Shown here: positions 7,121 through 14,587 of the stretch, piece after piece | Position numbering within the stretch: position 1 is the first letter of the stretch | Layout of the letters: each line of letters starts with the position of its first letter | Origin: CAYGBW01 sp964348185 | Lineage (GTDB): Bacteria; Desulfobacterota; BSN033; WVXP01 | Length of the DNA stretch: 44,318 bases | Reading direction: 5' to 3' | NCBI GenBank assembly: GCA_964348185.1 | Contig: CAYGBW010000097.1 | Coordinates: 1-44,318 of the forward strand | The notes under the pieces: generated by a model | The model's input: only the letters and a program-made list of their open reading frames with translations | What the model was told of the DNA's origin: nothing | The model's database searches: none | Made by a program: the position numbers and the translations under genes

Positions 7121-7993
7121 CTACAGGATACCATAGTCTTCAAGAGCCCTTTGGGGGGAAACCATCAGTCGGCTCAGCCCGAGTTCTCCTGAATAGGCTC
7201 CATATACAATGCCGAGAAGCTGCGTAAAATAGAGAACGGGGATATCCAATCTTACGCCGTATTTTTCGGCAATCTGTCCCTGACGGGTATCCAGGTTAGC
7301 TTGACAGAGGGGACAGCAGACCGCGATGACATCTGCCCCGACCTCTTTGGCCGCTCTGAGGATCCTGTGGCTCAGGTGAACCACCATGTCTGCCCGCGTC
7401 AGGGTCATGCTCACGCCGCAACACTCGGTTTTGTAAGCCCAGTCAAGCGTTTCCAGACCCACAGATCGCAGGATACGATCCATACTCATTGGATATTCCG
7501 TGTTGTCAAATTGACAGACCTTCGGCGGACGGGTAAGGGCACAGCCGTAATAGCAGGCAACCCTTAGGCCTGCAAGGCGTCTGGTCACCCTCTCGCCGAG
7601 CGAATCGAGGCCGATGTCACTGAGAAAAACCTCCAGGGGATGAAAGACCCTCACGGTCCCCCTGTAGCCCCCCTCAAGGACCTCGTTGACCTTTTTTCTC
7701 AAAGCCTGGTCGGTCTCAAACATCTGGTTGGCCGCTTTCATTCGGGACTGACACGCGAGACAGGGGGCAACCAACCGATCAAACCCCTCCTGTTCGGCAT
7801 GGGAGAGGCTAATGGCAGGTATGGCCACAGTCAGCAGGTGAGAGGTAGCGTGCGCCGAAGAGGCTCCACAGCAGACCCAGTCCTTCACCTCTTCCAGCTC
7901 AATCCCCAGGAACCGGCAGACCCAACGGAACGAGGTATCGTAGTCCTGAGCTGAAGCACTCAACGAACACCCTGGAAAATAAGCATACCCCAT
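7121..7993 (-). CDS. hdrB: Heterodisulfide reductase subunit B-like protein (HdrB)
   Basis: A 290-residue HdrB-type protein holding two CCG domains. The first fits CX31CCX35CxxC exactly (C9, C41-C42, C78, C81); the second has C151, C191-C192, C227 and C230 with spacings of 39 and 34, nearly the consensus. In methanogen HdrB each motif binds a noncubane [4Fe-4S] cluster where the disulfide is reduced. With HdrC it would pass electrons between the HdrA flavoproteins and an acceptor; in this operon that is inferred to be the MetFV part, not a CoM-CoB disulfide. It is the last gene of the operon, and its ATG overlaps the hdrC stop (TGATG). The start is unambiguous. Confidence 0.92.
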   Translation of the reverse strand: MGYAYFPGCSLSASAQDYDTSFRWVCRFLGIELEEVKDWVCCGASSAHATSHLLTVAIPAISLSHAEQEGFDRLVAPCLACQSRMKAANQMFETDQALRKKVNEVLEGGYRGTVRVFHPLEVFLSDIGLDSLGERVTRRLAGLRVACYYGCALTRPPKVCQFDNTEYPMSMDRILRSVGLETLDWAYKTECCGVSMTLTRADMVVHLSHRILRAAKEVGADVIAVCCPLCQANLDTRQGQIAEKYGVRLDIPVLYFTQLLGIVYGAYSGELGLSRLMVSPQRALEDYGIL

Positions 7994-8559
7994 CAGCTCT
8001 CTCCTTCAATCTCGCGGATTCTTGAGATCACCCGACGGAGTTCCCTCGCCCCGCGGCTCTTGTGTGGCCGGAGTTTCAATTTTCCTTTCATCAGCATGGG
8101 CCACGCCATATCAATATCCTTGAAAGGGTCGACCATCTTGAGATTCATGATGAACGCCAGACCTAACTCATAAATCCGACCGTACCGTCCCACCAAATTG
8201 AGGAAAAGGCGGTGCATAGCGGGAATTTCAGGATGAGGGTTGTAGTAGTCCACCCGTCCACTCATCACCCGTTGCCTCAGGCCATCGATGACTCTGACAA
8301 TATTGATATCCTGGGGACATCGGGTGTTGCAGGTCTCGCAGGTAAGACAGATCCAGATCGTTCCAGACTGAAGAACCTCTTTCTCCAATCCCAGTTGAAG
8401 GGCCCGCATCATCTCGTGGGGCTTAAGAGACATCTCGTAGGCCGCAGGACAGCCCAAGGAGCATTTCCGACATTGATAGCACAGGTTCACGTTCTCTCCC
8501 GTGAGAGATTGAATCTCTCGGGAGAGCCTCTGACTGTCTGTCGTCAACTGGATTTTCAT
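7993..8559 (-). CDS. hdrC: Heterodisulfide reductase subunit C-like protein (HdrC)
   Basis: A 188-residue iron-sulfur protein with two [4Fe-4S] ferredoxin-type motifs: C27, C30, C33, C37 (in CYQCRKCSLGCP) and C71, C74, C77, C81 (in CLTCETCNTRCP). It is the soluble HdrC type, without the cytochrome b-like membrane part of HdrE or DsrM. It links HdrA and HdrB. The start ATG at 8559 follows GAGGGGAACAGA. Its stop overlaps the hdrB start by one base, so both are made together. The C-terminal 80 residues are rich in basic and hydrophobic positions, as in other HdrC proteins. Confidence 0.92.
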   Translation of the reverse strand: MKIQLTTDSQRLSREIQSLTGENVNLCYQCRKCSLGCPAAYEMSLKPHEMMRALQLGLEKEVLQSGTIWICLTCETCNTRCPQDINIVRVIDGLRQRVMSGRVDYYNPHPEIPAMHRLFLNLVGRYGRIYELGLAFIMNLKMVDPFKDIDMAWPMLMKGKLKLRPHKSRGARELRRVISRIREIEGES

Positions 8560-8618
8560 TCTGTTCCCCTCAACCCCCTAGAACGACGTTGCCAGACCCA
8601 TCCCCTGTGACTCTGCCG

Positions 8619-9542
8619 TCATGAAATAGGGGGTCTAGGCAGGAGTCCCGCCATCTCTGTAATCTGGCTCATTTTGTGTTCCCATTCGATGGCCATGATG
8701 TGGACCCCGTGGATCCCCTCCATCTCTTTCAATTCTTCGATCTGTTCCACACAGATCCGGATCCCCTCCTCGGCGGGTTTTTTGGCCTTCGCCATCCGGT
8801 CAATCAACTCGTCGGGAATGGTAATTCCCGAGACGTTCTGGTTCATATATCGAGCCATACCTGCTGACTTCAACGGGGTGACCCCTGCCATGATATGAAC
8901 CGCTTCGTGGAGCCCTTGGTCTCGCACCATCTCCATCCATCTTCTAAACCGGTCCATGTCATAGATACACTGGGTCTGAATAAAATCAACACCCGCCCTG
9001 ACCTTCTTTGCCAGGCGGATTACTCGAAATTCAAAAGGATCACCGAATGGATTGGCCGCCGCCCCGACGAACATCTGGATTTTCCCTTCGATCTTCTCCC
9101 CTCCACCGAGAATGGTCCCCTCATCCCGCATGGTCCGGACACAATCGATCAGTTGGATTGAGTCCATATCGTGAACGTTCTTGGACTCAACCTGATTCCC
9201 GAAACTCTGGTGGTCCCCTGTCAGACAGAGCATGTTCCTAATGCCCAGGGCCGTGGCACCGAAAATATCACTCTGCATGGCGATGCGATTCCGGTCTCTC
9301 GTGACCAACTGCATCACCGGTTCCAGTCCCAATTGAACCAAGAGAGAACACGCGGCGATGCTGGACATCCGGACAATGGCCGTTTGATTGTCCGTCACGT
9401 TAACCGCATCCACGTATCCTCTCAAGTATTCGGCTTTCTTTTTGACCACGTCAACATCGTTTCCCTTTGGAGGACCCAACTCTCCGGTTACGGCAAACCG
9501 TCCCTTCTCCAGAATCTTCTCGAGATTACTCCCGGACTTCAT
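8619..9542 (-). CDS. metF: 5,10-Methylenetetrahydrofolate reductase (MetF family)
   Basis: A 307-residue TIM-barrel flavoenzyme that reduces methylene-THF to methyl-THF, the last methyl-branch step before acsE. The catalytic glutamate region is E21-LGPPKGND, and the barrel shows DAVNVTDNQ, NMLCLTGDH, VGAAANPFGDP and DFIQTQCIYD, the usual folate and FAD contact segments. The start at 9542 was chosen because GGGAGG lies 10 bases upstream and its ATG overlaps the metV stop (ATGA); a longer frame to 9602 has no such site. It is of the short acetogen-type MetF that lacks a regulatory domain and works with MetV. Electrons are inferred to come from the adjacent Hdr/MvhD proteins. Confidence 0.95.
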   Translation of the reverse strand: MKSGSNLEKILEKGRFAVTGELGPPKGNDVDVVKKKAEYLRGYVDAVNVTDNQTAIVRMSSIAACSLLVQLGLEPVMQLVTRDRNRIAMQSDIFGATALGIRNMLCLTGDHQSFGNQVESKNVHDMDSIQLIDCVRTMRDEGTILGGGEKIEGKIQMFVGAAANPFGDPFEFRVIRLAKKVRAGVDFIQTQCIYDMDRFRRWMEMVRDQGLHEAVHIMAGVTPLKSAGMARYMNQNVSGITIPDELIDRMAKAKKPAEEGIRICVEQIEELKEMEGIHGVHIMAIEWEHKMSQITEMAGLLPRPPIS

Positions 9543-10213
9543 AACTTCAGATCCTCCCTCACGATGTTTCTCGGTCCCCTGTCCCGACTCTCCGTGCCCC
9601 ATTGCTTGGCGGGAATAAACTGTTCCATTCGGGAGAGTTGACCGATGGCCTTTAGGCGGTCATAGATCTGTTGCCAGGCACAGGGAACGTCCTCTTTGCC
9701 AATCTCGCATTTTCCATCCTGAGATCCGCCACACGGACCGTTGAGAAGCTGCTTGGCGCACCGGGCAACAGGGCAGATGCCTCCGGTCAGATGGAGTATA
9801 CAGTTGCCGCAGGCCTGACATCTCTCCACCCAAACGCCGAGTTCCTCGGTCTCCCCCATGAAGGTGGTGTTAACGCCTGGATAGACCGGAATATCTGAAA
9901 ATACTCTGGCCAAGGTCTGTACGCCAACCCCACAGGCAATGGAGAGAACAGCTTCCACGTTTTCTGCTCTCTCTCTCAACTCATTGACAAATTCGGGTTC
10001 ACATTGCCGGGTCGAACAGTCCTCCAGGACCTCCAGCTTTTGCCCCGACTTTCTTCTGGCCATTCTCAGTGCGGAGGCAAGGATCCCCACTTCTTTCTCT
10101 CCTCCCGCATGACACACGGCAACACAGGCGTTGCATCCAGCGAGAAGAACCCGGTTGTAAGGTTCAAGAAAACTGAGAATTTCATCGACGGGTTTTTGCT
10201 CGGCTTTGATCAT
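9539..10213 (-). CDS. metV: MetV-like zinc/iron-sulfur partner of methylene-THF reductase
   Basis: A 224-residue cysteine-rich protein of the family annotated as methylenetetrahydrofolate reductase C-terminal domain, called MetV in acetogens, where it forms a heterodimer with MetF. Visible are an N-terminal Rossmann-like part with CNACVAVCHAGG, a middle DCSTRQCE and ACGVGVQ, and a C-terminal cluster CQACGNC ... GGICPVARCAK ... NGPCGGSQDGKCEIG, which probably holds iron-sulfur or zinc. The start ATG at 10213 follows AAGGAG; the frame runs further up to 10282 without a ribosome-binding site. Position between mvhD and metF fits a bridge that passes electrons from the Hdr side to the MetF flavin. 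Confidence 0.88.
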   Translation of the reverse strand: MIKAEQKPVDEILSFLEPYNRVLLAGCNACVAVCHAGGEKEVGILASALRMARRKSGQKLEVLEDCSTRQCEPEFVNELRERAENVEAVLSIACGVGVQTLARVFSDIPVYPGVNTTFMGETEELGVWVERCQACGNCILHLTGGICPVARCAKQLLNGPCGGSQDGKCEIGKEDVPCAWQQIYDRLKAIGQLSRMEQFIPAKQWGTESRDRGPRNIVREDLKL

Positions 10214-10259
10214 CGATCCGTACTCCTTCTTGCACAGCACCTGGAGGACCCACCTCCGG

Positions 10260-10667
10260 TCACTTGACAGGACTAGGCCCAAGACCCTTTAGATATTCAT
10301 ATTTTTTTCTGACCGTCTCGGCGAGCTTCGCCCCGTTATTGGTGGCCAGATTACAGAGTTCCAATCTCTCTTTCTCGAGTCCGATTCTCTCCATGATCCC
10401 ATGAACATAACCTACCCGGGCCTTGGCCCTGAGATTTCCTGTGAGGGATTGACAGTTCTCCTCGTAACAGGCAAAAATCAATACCCCGTCCCCTCCATTC
10501 TCAAGGGCCTGGAGCATGTGAAAAGCGTCGACCCGACCTGCGCAGGGCACTCGAACAACGTTCAGACTCTCCGGTAGGGACATGCCCAGCCTTCCCGCCA
10601 TATCGGCAGCTAAATAACCAGACTTATCACAGCAGAAGGCGATGATTCTTGGACTAAAAGGCTCCAC
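10260..10667 (-). CDS. mvhD: MvhD-like [2Fe-2S] electron-transfer subunit
   Basis: A 135-residue protein of the MvhD/FlpD family, the small iron-sulfur subunit that links HdrA to an electron-donating enzyme in methanogens. The conserved cysteines C12-C13, C42, C67 and C72 are present, the last two in FACYEENCQSLTGN, the usual family motif. The start is GTG at 10667, ten bases after GGGAGG. In QmoB this domain is fused to the C-terminus of the HdrA-like part; here it is a separate gene directly downstream of a QmoB-like protein, so the pair together equals QmoB. No hydrogenase genes are beside it, so the donor it docks with is not shown by this window. Confidence 0.92.
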   Translation of the reverse strand: MEPFSPRIIAFCCDKSGYLAADMAGRLGMSLPESLNVVRVPCAGRVDAFHMLQALENGGDGVLIFACYEENCQSLTGNLRAKARVGYVHGIMERIGLEKERLELCNLATNNGAKLAETVRKKYEYLKGLGPSPVK

Positions 10668-10689
10668 GAAAGCAGTCCTCCCTCTGATT

Positions 10690-12408
10690 TTATGCCCCCA
10701 TTTGCAGGGAGATCTCGGCGTCGGTCAGATGTTTCAGGGTAATGGCCTTCGTTGGACACGAACTGACACAGATTCCACAGCCGTAACACTGGGTGGGCAG
10801 AACTCTGGCCGCCCTCCACTTGAAATCCTTTTCATACCCCCCGGTAGAGTAGATGGTCTTCTCGGCATACTTCTCCACGACGATGGCTGAATGGGGACAC
10901 ACCCTGGGGCATGTCAAACATGCGGCGCATTTTGCCGGGTCGATTTCAGCAATCGCCAAGTCGTACTCATATCCCCCCTGAGAGAGAAGTTCAGTCACTC
11001 CAGAAGCCGCAGCCTGGGCCTCTACAAGAGCTTCATCAAGAGTCTGGGGAAACCGGCAGCCTCCAGCAATGAAAATGCCTCGACGGTTCGTCCCTGTCTG
11101 CATAAACTGAGGATTATCGTCCATGAGATACCCCTCCTGGGAAAGGGGCACCCCGAGGATGGTGGCGAGCATTTCGTTGTCCTTTGACGGCACAAACCGC
11201 TCACTCACAACGACAAGGTCCGAGAGAATGGACAGAGAGTAATCGTCTCCCCTCATCCGGGTAGCGACCTCCTTGACCTCCACATTGATCTGACCATTCA
11301 CGAGAGAGAACCTGGGAGGCTCATCATATTTGATGAAAATTGTCCCCATCTCTCTCGCCTCCCGATATTGCTTTTCCATACCGTCCAGGGATACCTTTAC
11401 GTCCCGGCAGATCACGTATACCCTGCAGCCATGATTTTTTATCAAGAGCTTGGCATTCTTGACCCCATTGGCTGAGTCGATCTTGATGGTTTCGTTGACC
11501 AAATCCAGGACAAAAGCCACCGTATGAATGGGATTTCCCGTTTCATCGAGCAGGGAATCTCGGGTAAGCATGGCCTCCATCTGGGGAGGAGAAATGAAAC
11601 GCCGATGGCCAAAGATCCCCTCGGTGTTGGGCATGACATCGTTACCCATGGCCAGGATGACAGCCGACCCCCTCACAACTTCTCTATTCCCAAGGGGATC
11701 CTCTACGGTAATCCTGTAATCTCCCAGAGACCCTTCTAAACCTCTCAGGTTAGCCACCGTTTTTACGTCGATATTCGGATGCTTCTTCACCCCTTCAACC
11801 TGTTTCATAAACCAAGACGACGCCTCGTCCGGTCGGTCATAGAAATGGGTGAGTTGGATGGCCTTTCCCCCAATATCTTTGGCCCGAGTCAACACGGTCA
11901 CCTGGATACCCGCATCAGCCAACGCCAAGGCCGCCTTAATTCCAACTACACCTCCCCCGATGACCACAGCACTTTTTGAGACCTCAACCCTTCCCTGTCC
12001 AATGGGACTGAGGAGTGTCGCCCTCTCGACCATCTTTGCGACGACCGCCCTGGCCTTTTCTTTTGCCCTTTTGGTGTCTGGGATGATCCAGGCGAGCTGT
12101 TCCTGAACATTGGCGACAAGACACATATACGGGTTGAGGGGTGTGTCGGCACCCAGACGATGAAAGGATCTCTCATAGATCTTCGGGCTCCCCCCTACAA
12201 TCACTATCCGATCTGCACGCGCCTCGGTCAATGCGCCAGTGAGCTTCTCAAGCCTCTGGGGAAAAGAGAGGTTTTCGTCCTGACTACAAGAAACAACCCC
12301 GGGGAGGCCGGAGATGTATTGAATCATCTCGTCATCGAGGAGATGGGACAGCTTCCCCTCACATTGATCCACAAGAACCGCAATGCGACAATCATCCGAG
12401 GGCCCCAT
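10690..12408 (-). CDS. HdrA/QmoB-like flavoprotein with C-terminal ferredoxin domain
   Basis: A 572-residue HdrA-type subunit. Residues 1-135 match the HdrA N-terminal domain (L91-NPYMCLVANVQEQLAW), but the CxCG-type cluster ligands are reduced to C7 and C16. An FAD-binding motif GGGVVG is at 151-156. The HdrA-specific cysteines of the flavin domain (CVGSRD...CSxxCC) are absent; the corresponding segment reads FVLDLVNETIKID. The C-terminus carries two [4Fe-4S] motifs (C494, C497, C500, C504 and C541, C544, C547, C551). This pattern resembles QmoB without its MvhD domain, which is the next gene. The start ATG at 12408 follows GGGAGG, which lies in the last codons of the preceding flavoprotein gene, four bases upstream. 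Probable role: electron entry and transfer to the ferredoxin or MvhD side. Confidence 0.88.
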   Translation of the reverse strand: MGPSDDCRIAVLVDQCEGKLSHLLDDEMIQYISGLPGVVSCSQDENLSFPQRLEKLTGALTEARADRIVIVGGSPKIYERSFHRLGADTPLNPYMCLVANVQEQLAWIIPDTKRAKEKARAVVAKMVERATLLSPIGQGRVEVSKSAVVIGGGVVGIKAALALADAGIQVTVLTRAKDIGGKAIQLTHFYDRPDEASSWFMKQVEGVKKHPNIDVKTVANLRGLEGSLGDYRITVEDPLGNREVVRGSAVILAMGNDVMPNTEGIFGHRRFISPPQMEAMLTRDSLLDETGNPIHTVAFVLDLVNETIKIDSANGVKNAKLLIKNHGCRVYVICRDVKVSLDGMEKQYREAREMGTIFIKYDEPPRFSLVNGQINVEVKEVATRMRGDDYSLSILSDLVVVSERFVPSKDNEMLATILGVPLSQEGYLMDDNPQFMQTGTNRRGIFIAGGCRFPQTLDEALVEAQAAASGVTELLSQGGYEYDLAIAEIDPAKCAACLTCPRVCPHSAIVVEKYAEKTIYSTGGYEKDFKWRAARVLPTQCYGCGICVSSCPTKAITLKHLTDAEISLQMGA

Positions 12409-12411
12409 GAA

Positions 12412-13440
12412 CTAGATACCTCCCAGGTACTGAACGATTTTCTGGGCTGTGGCCTTTGCATCAATGATAGAACTTCCGATGTCTCTCGGGCCTTTACAGG
12501 CTCCTGAGAGAAAGACTCCCGAATTCTCCGGAGGGGATCGATAGAACCCCTCCTCGTTCTTCGAGATGCCGAAAAAACGGGCCATCCTTTCGGCATCCTG
12601 GCGAGGCGTCATCCCAATGGAAAGCACCACCAAATCAAACCCTTCCTCAACAATCTCTCCAGAAAGGGGATCGATGAATCTCAGACGGAGGTCGGTGGAT
12701 GTGGGGTGTCCGTAAATCTTGGAGGGAAGGCTTCGGATGAGGCGCATTCCCTCATCGTGGCGGCAGGATTGGAGGAGCGATTCAAAAGATCTCCCCAGAG
12801 GTTGGATATCGATGTAGAAGAAACTCGTTTGGATCTCTGGATTCTGATGCCTGATAGCCTTCATGAAGCGGAGGGCATAAGCGCAACAGACTTTAGAACA
12901 CCACAGATGGCCAATGGTCTCGTCCCTGCTCCCGACACACTGAAAAAAGGCGATCTTCAGGGGAACCTGACCGTCAGAGGGGCGGGAAACGCCCTCCTTG
13001 GAGCGAAGCATCTCATCGAGATCTTGAGCGGTAATAACATTTTGAAAGATCCCAAAGCCATACTCGGGCTTGAGTCTCGCATCAAAGAAGTCGACCCCTG
13101 TTGCAACAACGAGGGCCGAGGCTTTGAGCAGGGTTTCATGACCCTTCGATTGAATCTGAACCTTGAACCGGCCCGCCTTTCCGGATATTGCTTCCAGTGT
13201 GCTCTCCGTCATGGCGAGCACTTGGGGCTGTCGGCTCACTTCCTGTATCTGATTGTCGACCACACAGGCGAAGCATTTGTTGCATTTTTCAGACGCCTTA
13301 CAGGCAAATGCCCTGGCCTGTCCCCCCAGGTGGTCCTCTTTCTCAACAATCGTTGAGGAAATCCCCATATTCCCCAACTCAAGGGCAGCCGTAATCCCTG
13401 CGATACCACCCCCCAGAATGAGAACCATCCGATTTGCCAC
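12412..13440 (-). CDS. HdrA/QmoA-like flavoprotein
   Basis: A 342-residue flavoprotein that equals the FAD domain of HdrA without the N-terminal and ferredoxin domains, as in QmoA. It has the dinucleotide-binding motif GGGIAG (10-15), a four-cysteine cluster motif C47, C53, C56, C59, and the HdrA signature C168-VGSRD with C181, C185, C186. It ends in GVFLSGACKGPRDIGSSI, the usual closing part of the HdrA flavin domain. I favour GTG 13440 (GGAGG five bases upstream); ATG 13428 and ATG 13479 are alternatives. It carries exactly the cluster ligands that the next HdrA-like protein lacks, so the two probably act as a pair. Likely docking partner of HdrC and HdrB. Confidence 0.88.
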   Translation of the reverse strand: MANRMVLILGGGIAGITAALELGNMGISSTIVEKEDHLGGQARAFACKASEKCNKCFACVVDNQIQEVSRQPQVLAMTESTLEAISGKAGRFKVQIQSKGHETLLKASALVVATGVDFFDARLKPEYGFGIFQNVITAQDLDEMLRSKEGVSRPSDGQVPLKIAFFQCVGSRDETIGHLWCSKVCCAYALRFMKAIRHQNPEIQTSFFYIDIQPLGRSFESLLQSCRHDEGMRLIRSLPSKIYGHPTSTDLRLRFIDPLSGEIVEEGFDLVVLSIGMTPRQDAERMARFFGISKNEEGFYRSPPENSGVFLSGACKGPRDIGSSIIDAKATAQKIVQYLGGI

Positions 13441-13533
13441 ACCACCCTCCGGTTCACCGTAACACACATCCCTCCCCATGCGAATCAGGGGAGAACACGC
13501 TCAATGGATCATGAGGTTCAACCGGTTCCCCGA

Positions 13534-14430
13534 TTAGAGTTCAAGCCATGAGTCAGAGTAAAGGGAATATCCGAGAAGAATCTTGGCGGTCTTGACGTAG
13601 TCGGTCTGTTCCTTGGAAAGAGACGCCAGGTCCAGTTCCTCGCCATCCACAACTCCCTGGATCAATCGCTTGATGTCTTCCTTCTCACCCCAGGCAAAGG
13701 CCTTCAGATCATCATCAAAGGCATCGACAATCGCCGAAGCCATGCCATACTTCTCAAGGATCATCAGATAGGTCTGGTTGAGTATGGGGCGAAGATGCTT
13801 TGGTGCTCCGTTGGACACATTGGAGAGGCCGCAGGTGGATTTCAACCCAGGGGCCATTTCCTGAAGGTCCCTGAACATCATCATGAATTCCACCATGCTT
13901 TTGACTTGGTCCTGTTGAGCGCTGACCGGGGTGACGATAGGGTCGATCCAGATGTCCTCATTGGGGACCCCGTACTCAGCCGCCTTGGTCATCAACTCAC
14001 TTGCAAGTATGCCCCTTTCTGCGGCGTCTCTTGGCATTCCCTCGGGACCCCACAGGAGGGCCACAAAGCCTGCGTCATACTTCTTGGCCAGAGGGAGCTC
14101 TGCCTCCATCCTCTCTGGCCGAGCCATGATCGAATTGATCACAGCCTTTCCCTTCTTGTTTTTATAAGCCTTCAGCCCGGCCTCGATCGCCTCCACATTG
14201 GTCGTATCCAGATAAAGGGGTAAGTCGACCACCTCCTGGATGGTTTTCACCATCCATTCCATCAGTTCGGCGCCCCCCTTTCGAGCAGGGCCCAGGTTGA
14301 TATCGAGATAATCGACCCGTCCTTCTGCCTGGGAAATGGCCAGTTCCTGGATGATCCTCCCGTCGCGCTCCTTCATGGCTGTTCCGATTGCTGTGACCAT
14401 GACATTGATGTTTTCACCAATAAGTTCCAT
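13534..14430 (-). CDS. acsE: Methyltetrahydrofolate:corrinoid/iron-sulfur protein methyltransferase
   Basis: AcsE (298 residues) moves the methyl group from methyl-THF to the cobalt of the corrinoid iron-sulfur protein AcsCD. It is a pterin-binding TIM barrel: MELIGENINVM at the start, DYLDINLGPAR (the DxNxGxAR pterin motif), LDTTNVEAIEAGL, NSIMARPERM, and DPIVTPVS. Length fits the Moorella enzyme (about 262) with a modest C-terminal extension. The start at 14430 is set by AAGGAGGG six to eight bases upstream; GTG 14433 is too close. The candidate small ORF 14414-14569 overlaps its first 17 bases, which would couple their translation. Confidence 0.95.
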   Translation of the reverse strand: MELIGENINVMVTAIGTAMKERDGRIIQELAISQAEGRVDYLDINLGPARKGGAELMEWMVKTIQEVVDLPLYLDTTNVEAIEAGLKAYKNKKGKAVINSIMARPERMEAELPLAKKYDAGFVALLWGPEGMPRDAAERGILASELMTKAAEYGVPNEDIWIDPIVTPVSAQQDQVKSMVEFMMMFRDLQEMAPGLKSTCGLSNVSNGAPKHLRPILNQTYLMILEKYGMASAIVDAFDDDLKAFAWGEKEDIKRLIQGVVDGEELDLASLSKEQTDYVKTAKILLGYSLYSDSWLEL

Positions 14431-14569
14431 CACTTCCCTCCTTGAACTGACGCTTCAAACTCTCGACGAACCCTTCAATCCCCCCTGAATCAAATGCCGA
14501 GACCCCAGACGTGAAGGGAGTAACCCAACTGCCCTTCCCCCTGTTCTGTGACCTTGACCTTTCCTTCAT
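14414..14569 (-). CDS. Candidate small protein between acsC and acsE (51 residues)
   Basis: An ORF of 51 residues fills most of the 157-base acsC-acsE gap. It starts at ATG 14569, 18 bases after the acsC stop, and its stop overlaps the acsE start by 17 bases. The product is first basic (MKERSRSQNRGKG), then SWVTPFTSGVSAFDSGG, then an amphipathic-looking IEGFVESLKRQFKEG. No family is recognised. Third codon positions are mostly G or C like the neighbours, and the ORF is neatly nested in the operon. An AGGG about 13 bases before the ATG is a modest ribosome-binding site. It may instead be an untranslated spacer. Confidence 0.4.
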   Translation of the reverse strand: MKERSRSQNRGKGSWVTPFTSGVSAFDSGGIEGFVESLKRQFKEGSDGTYW

Positions 14570-14587
14570 CTCCCTGCACCCTGCCGA

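Noticed and set aside
12706..13356. 216-codon plus-strand frame opposite the QmoA-like gene, and similar ones opposite acsA, fhs, rho and gyrB.
   Set aside because: All lie opposite well-supported genes and arise from codon bias; no start sites or domains support them.
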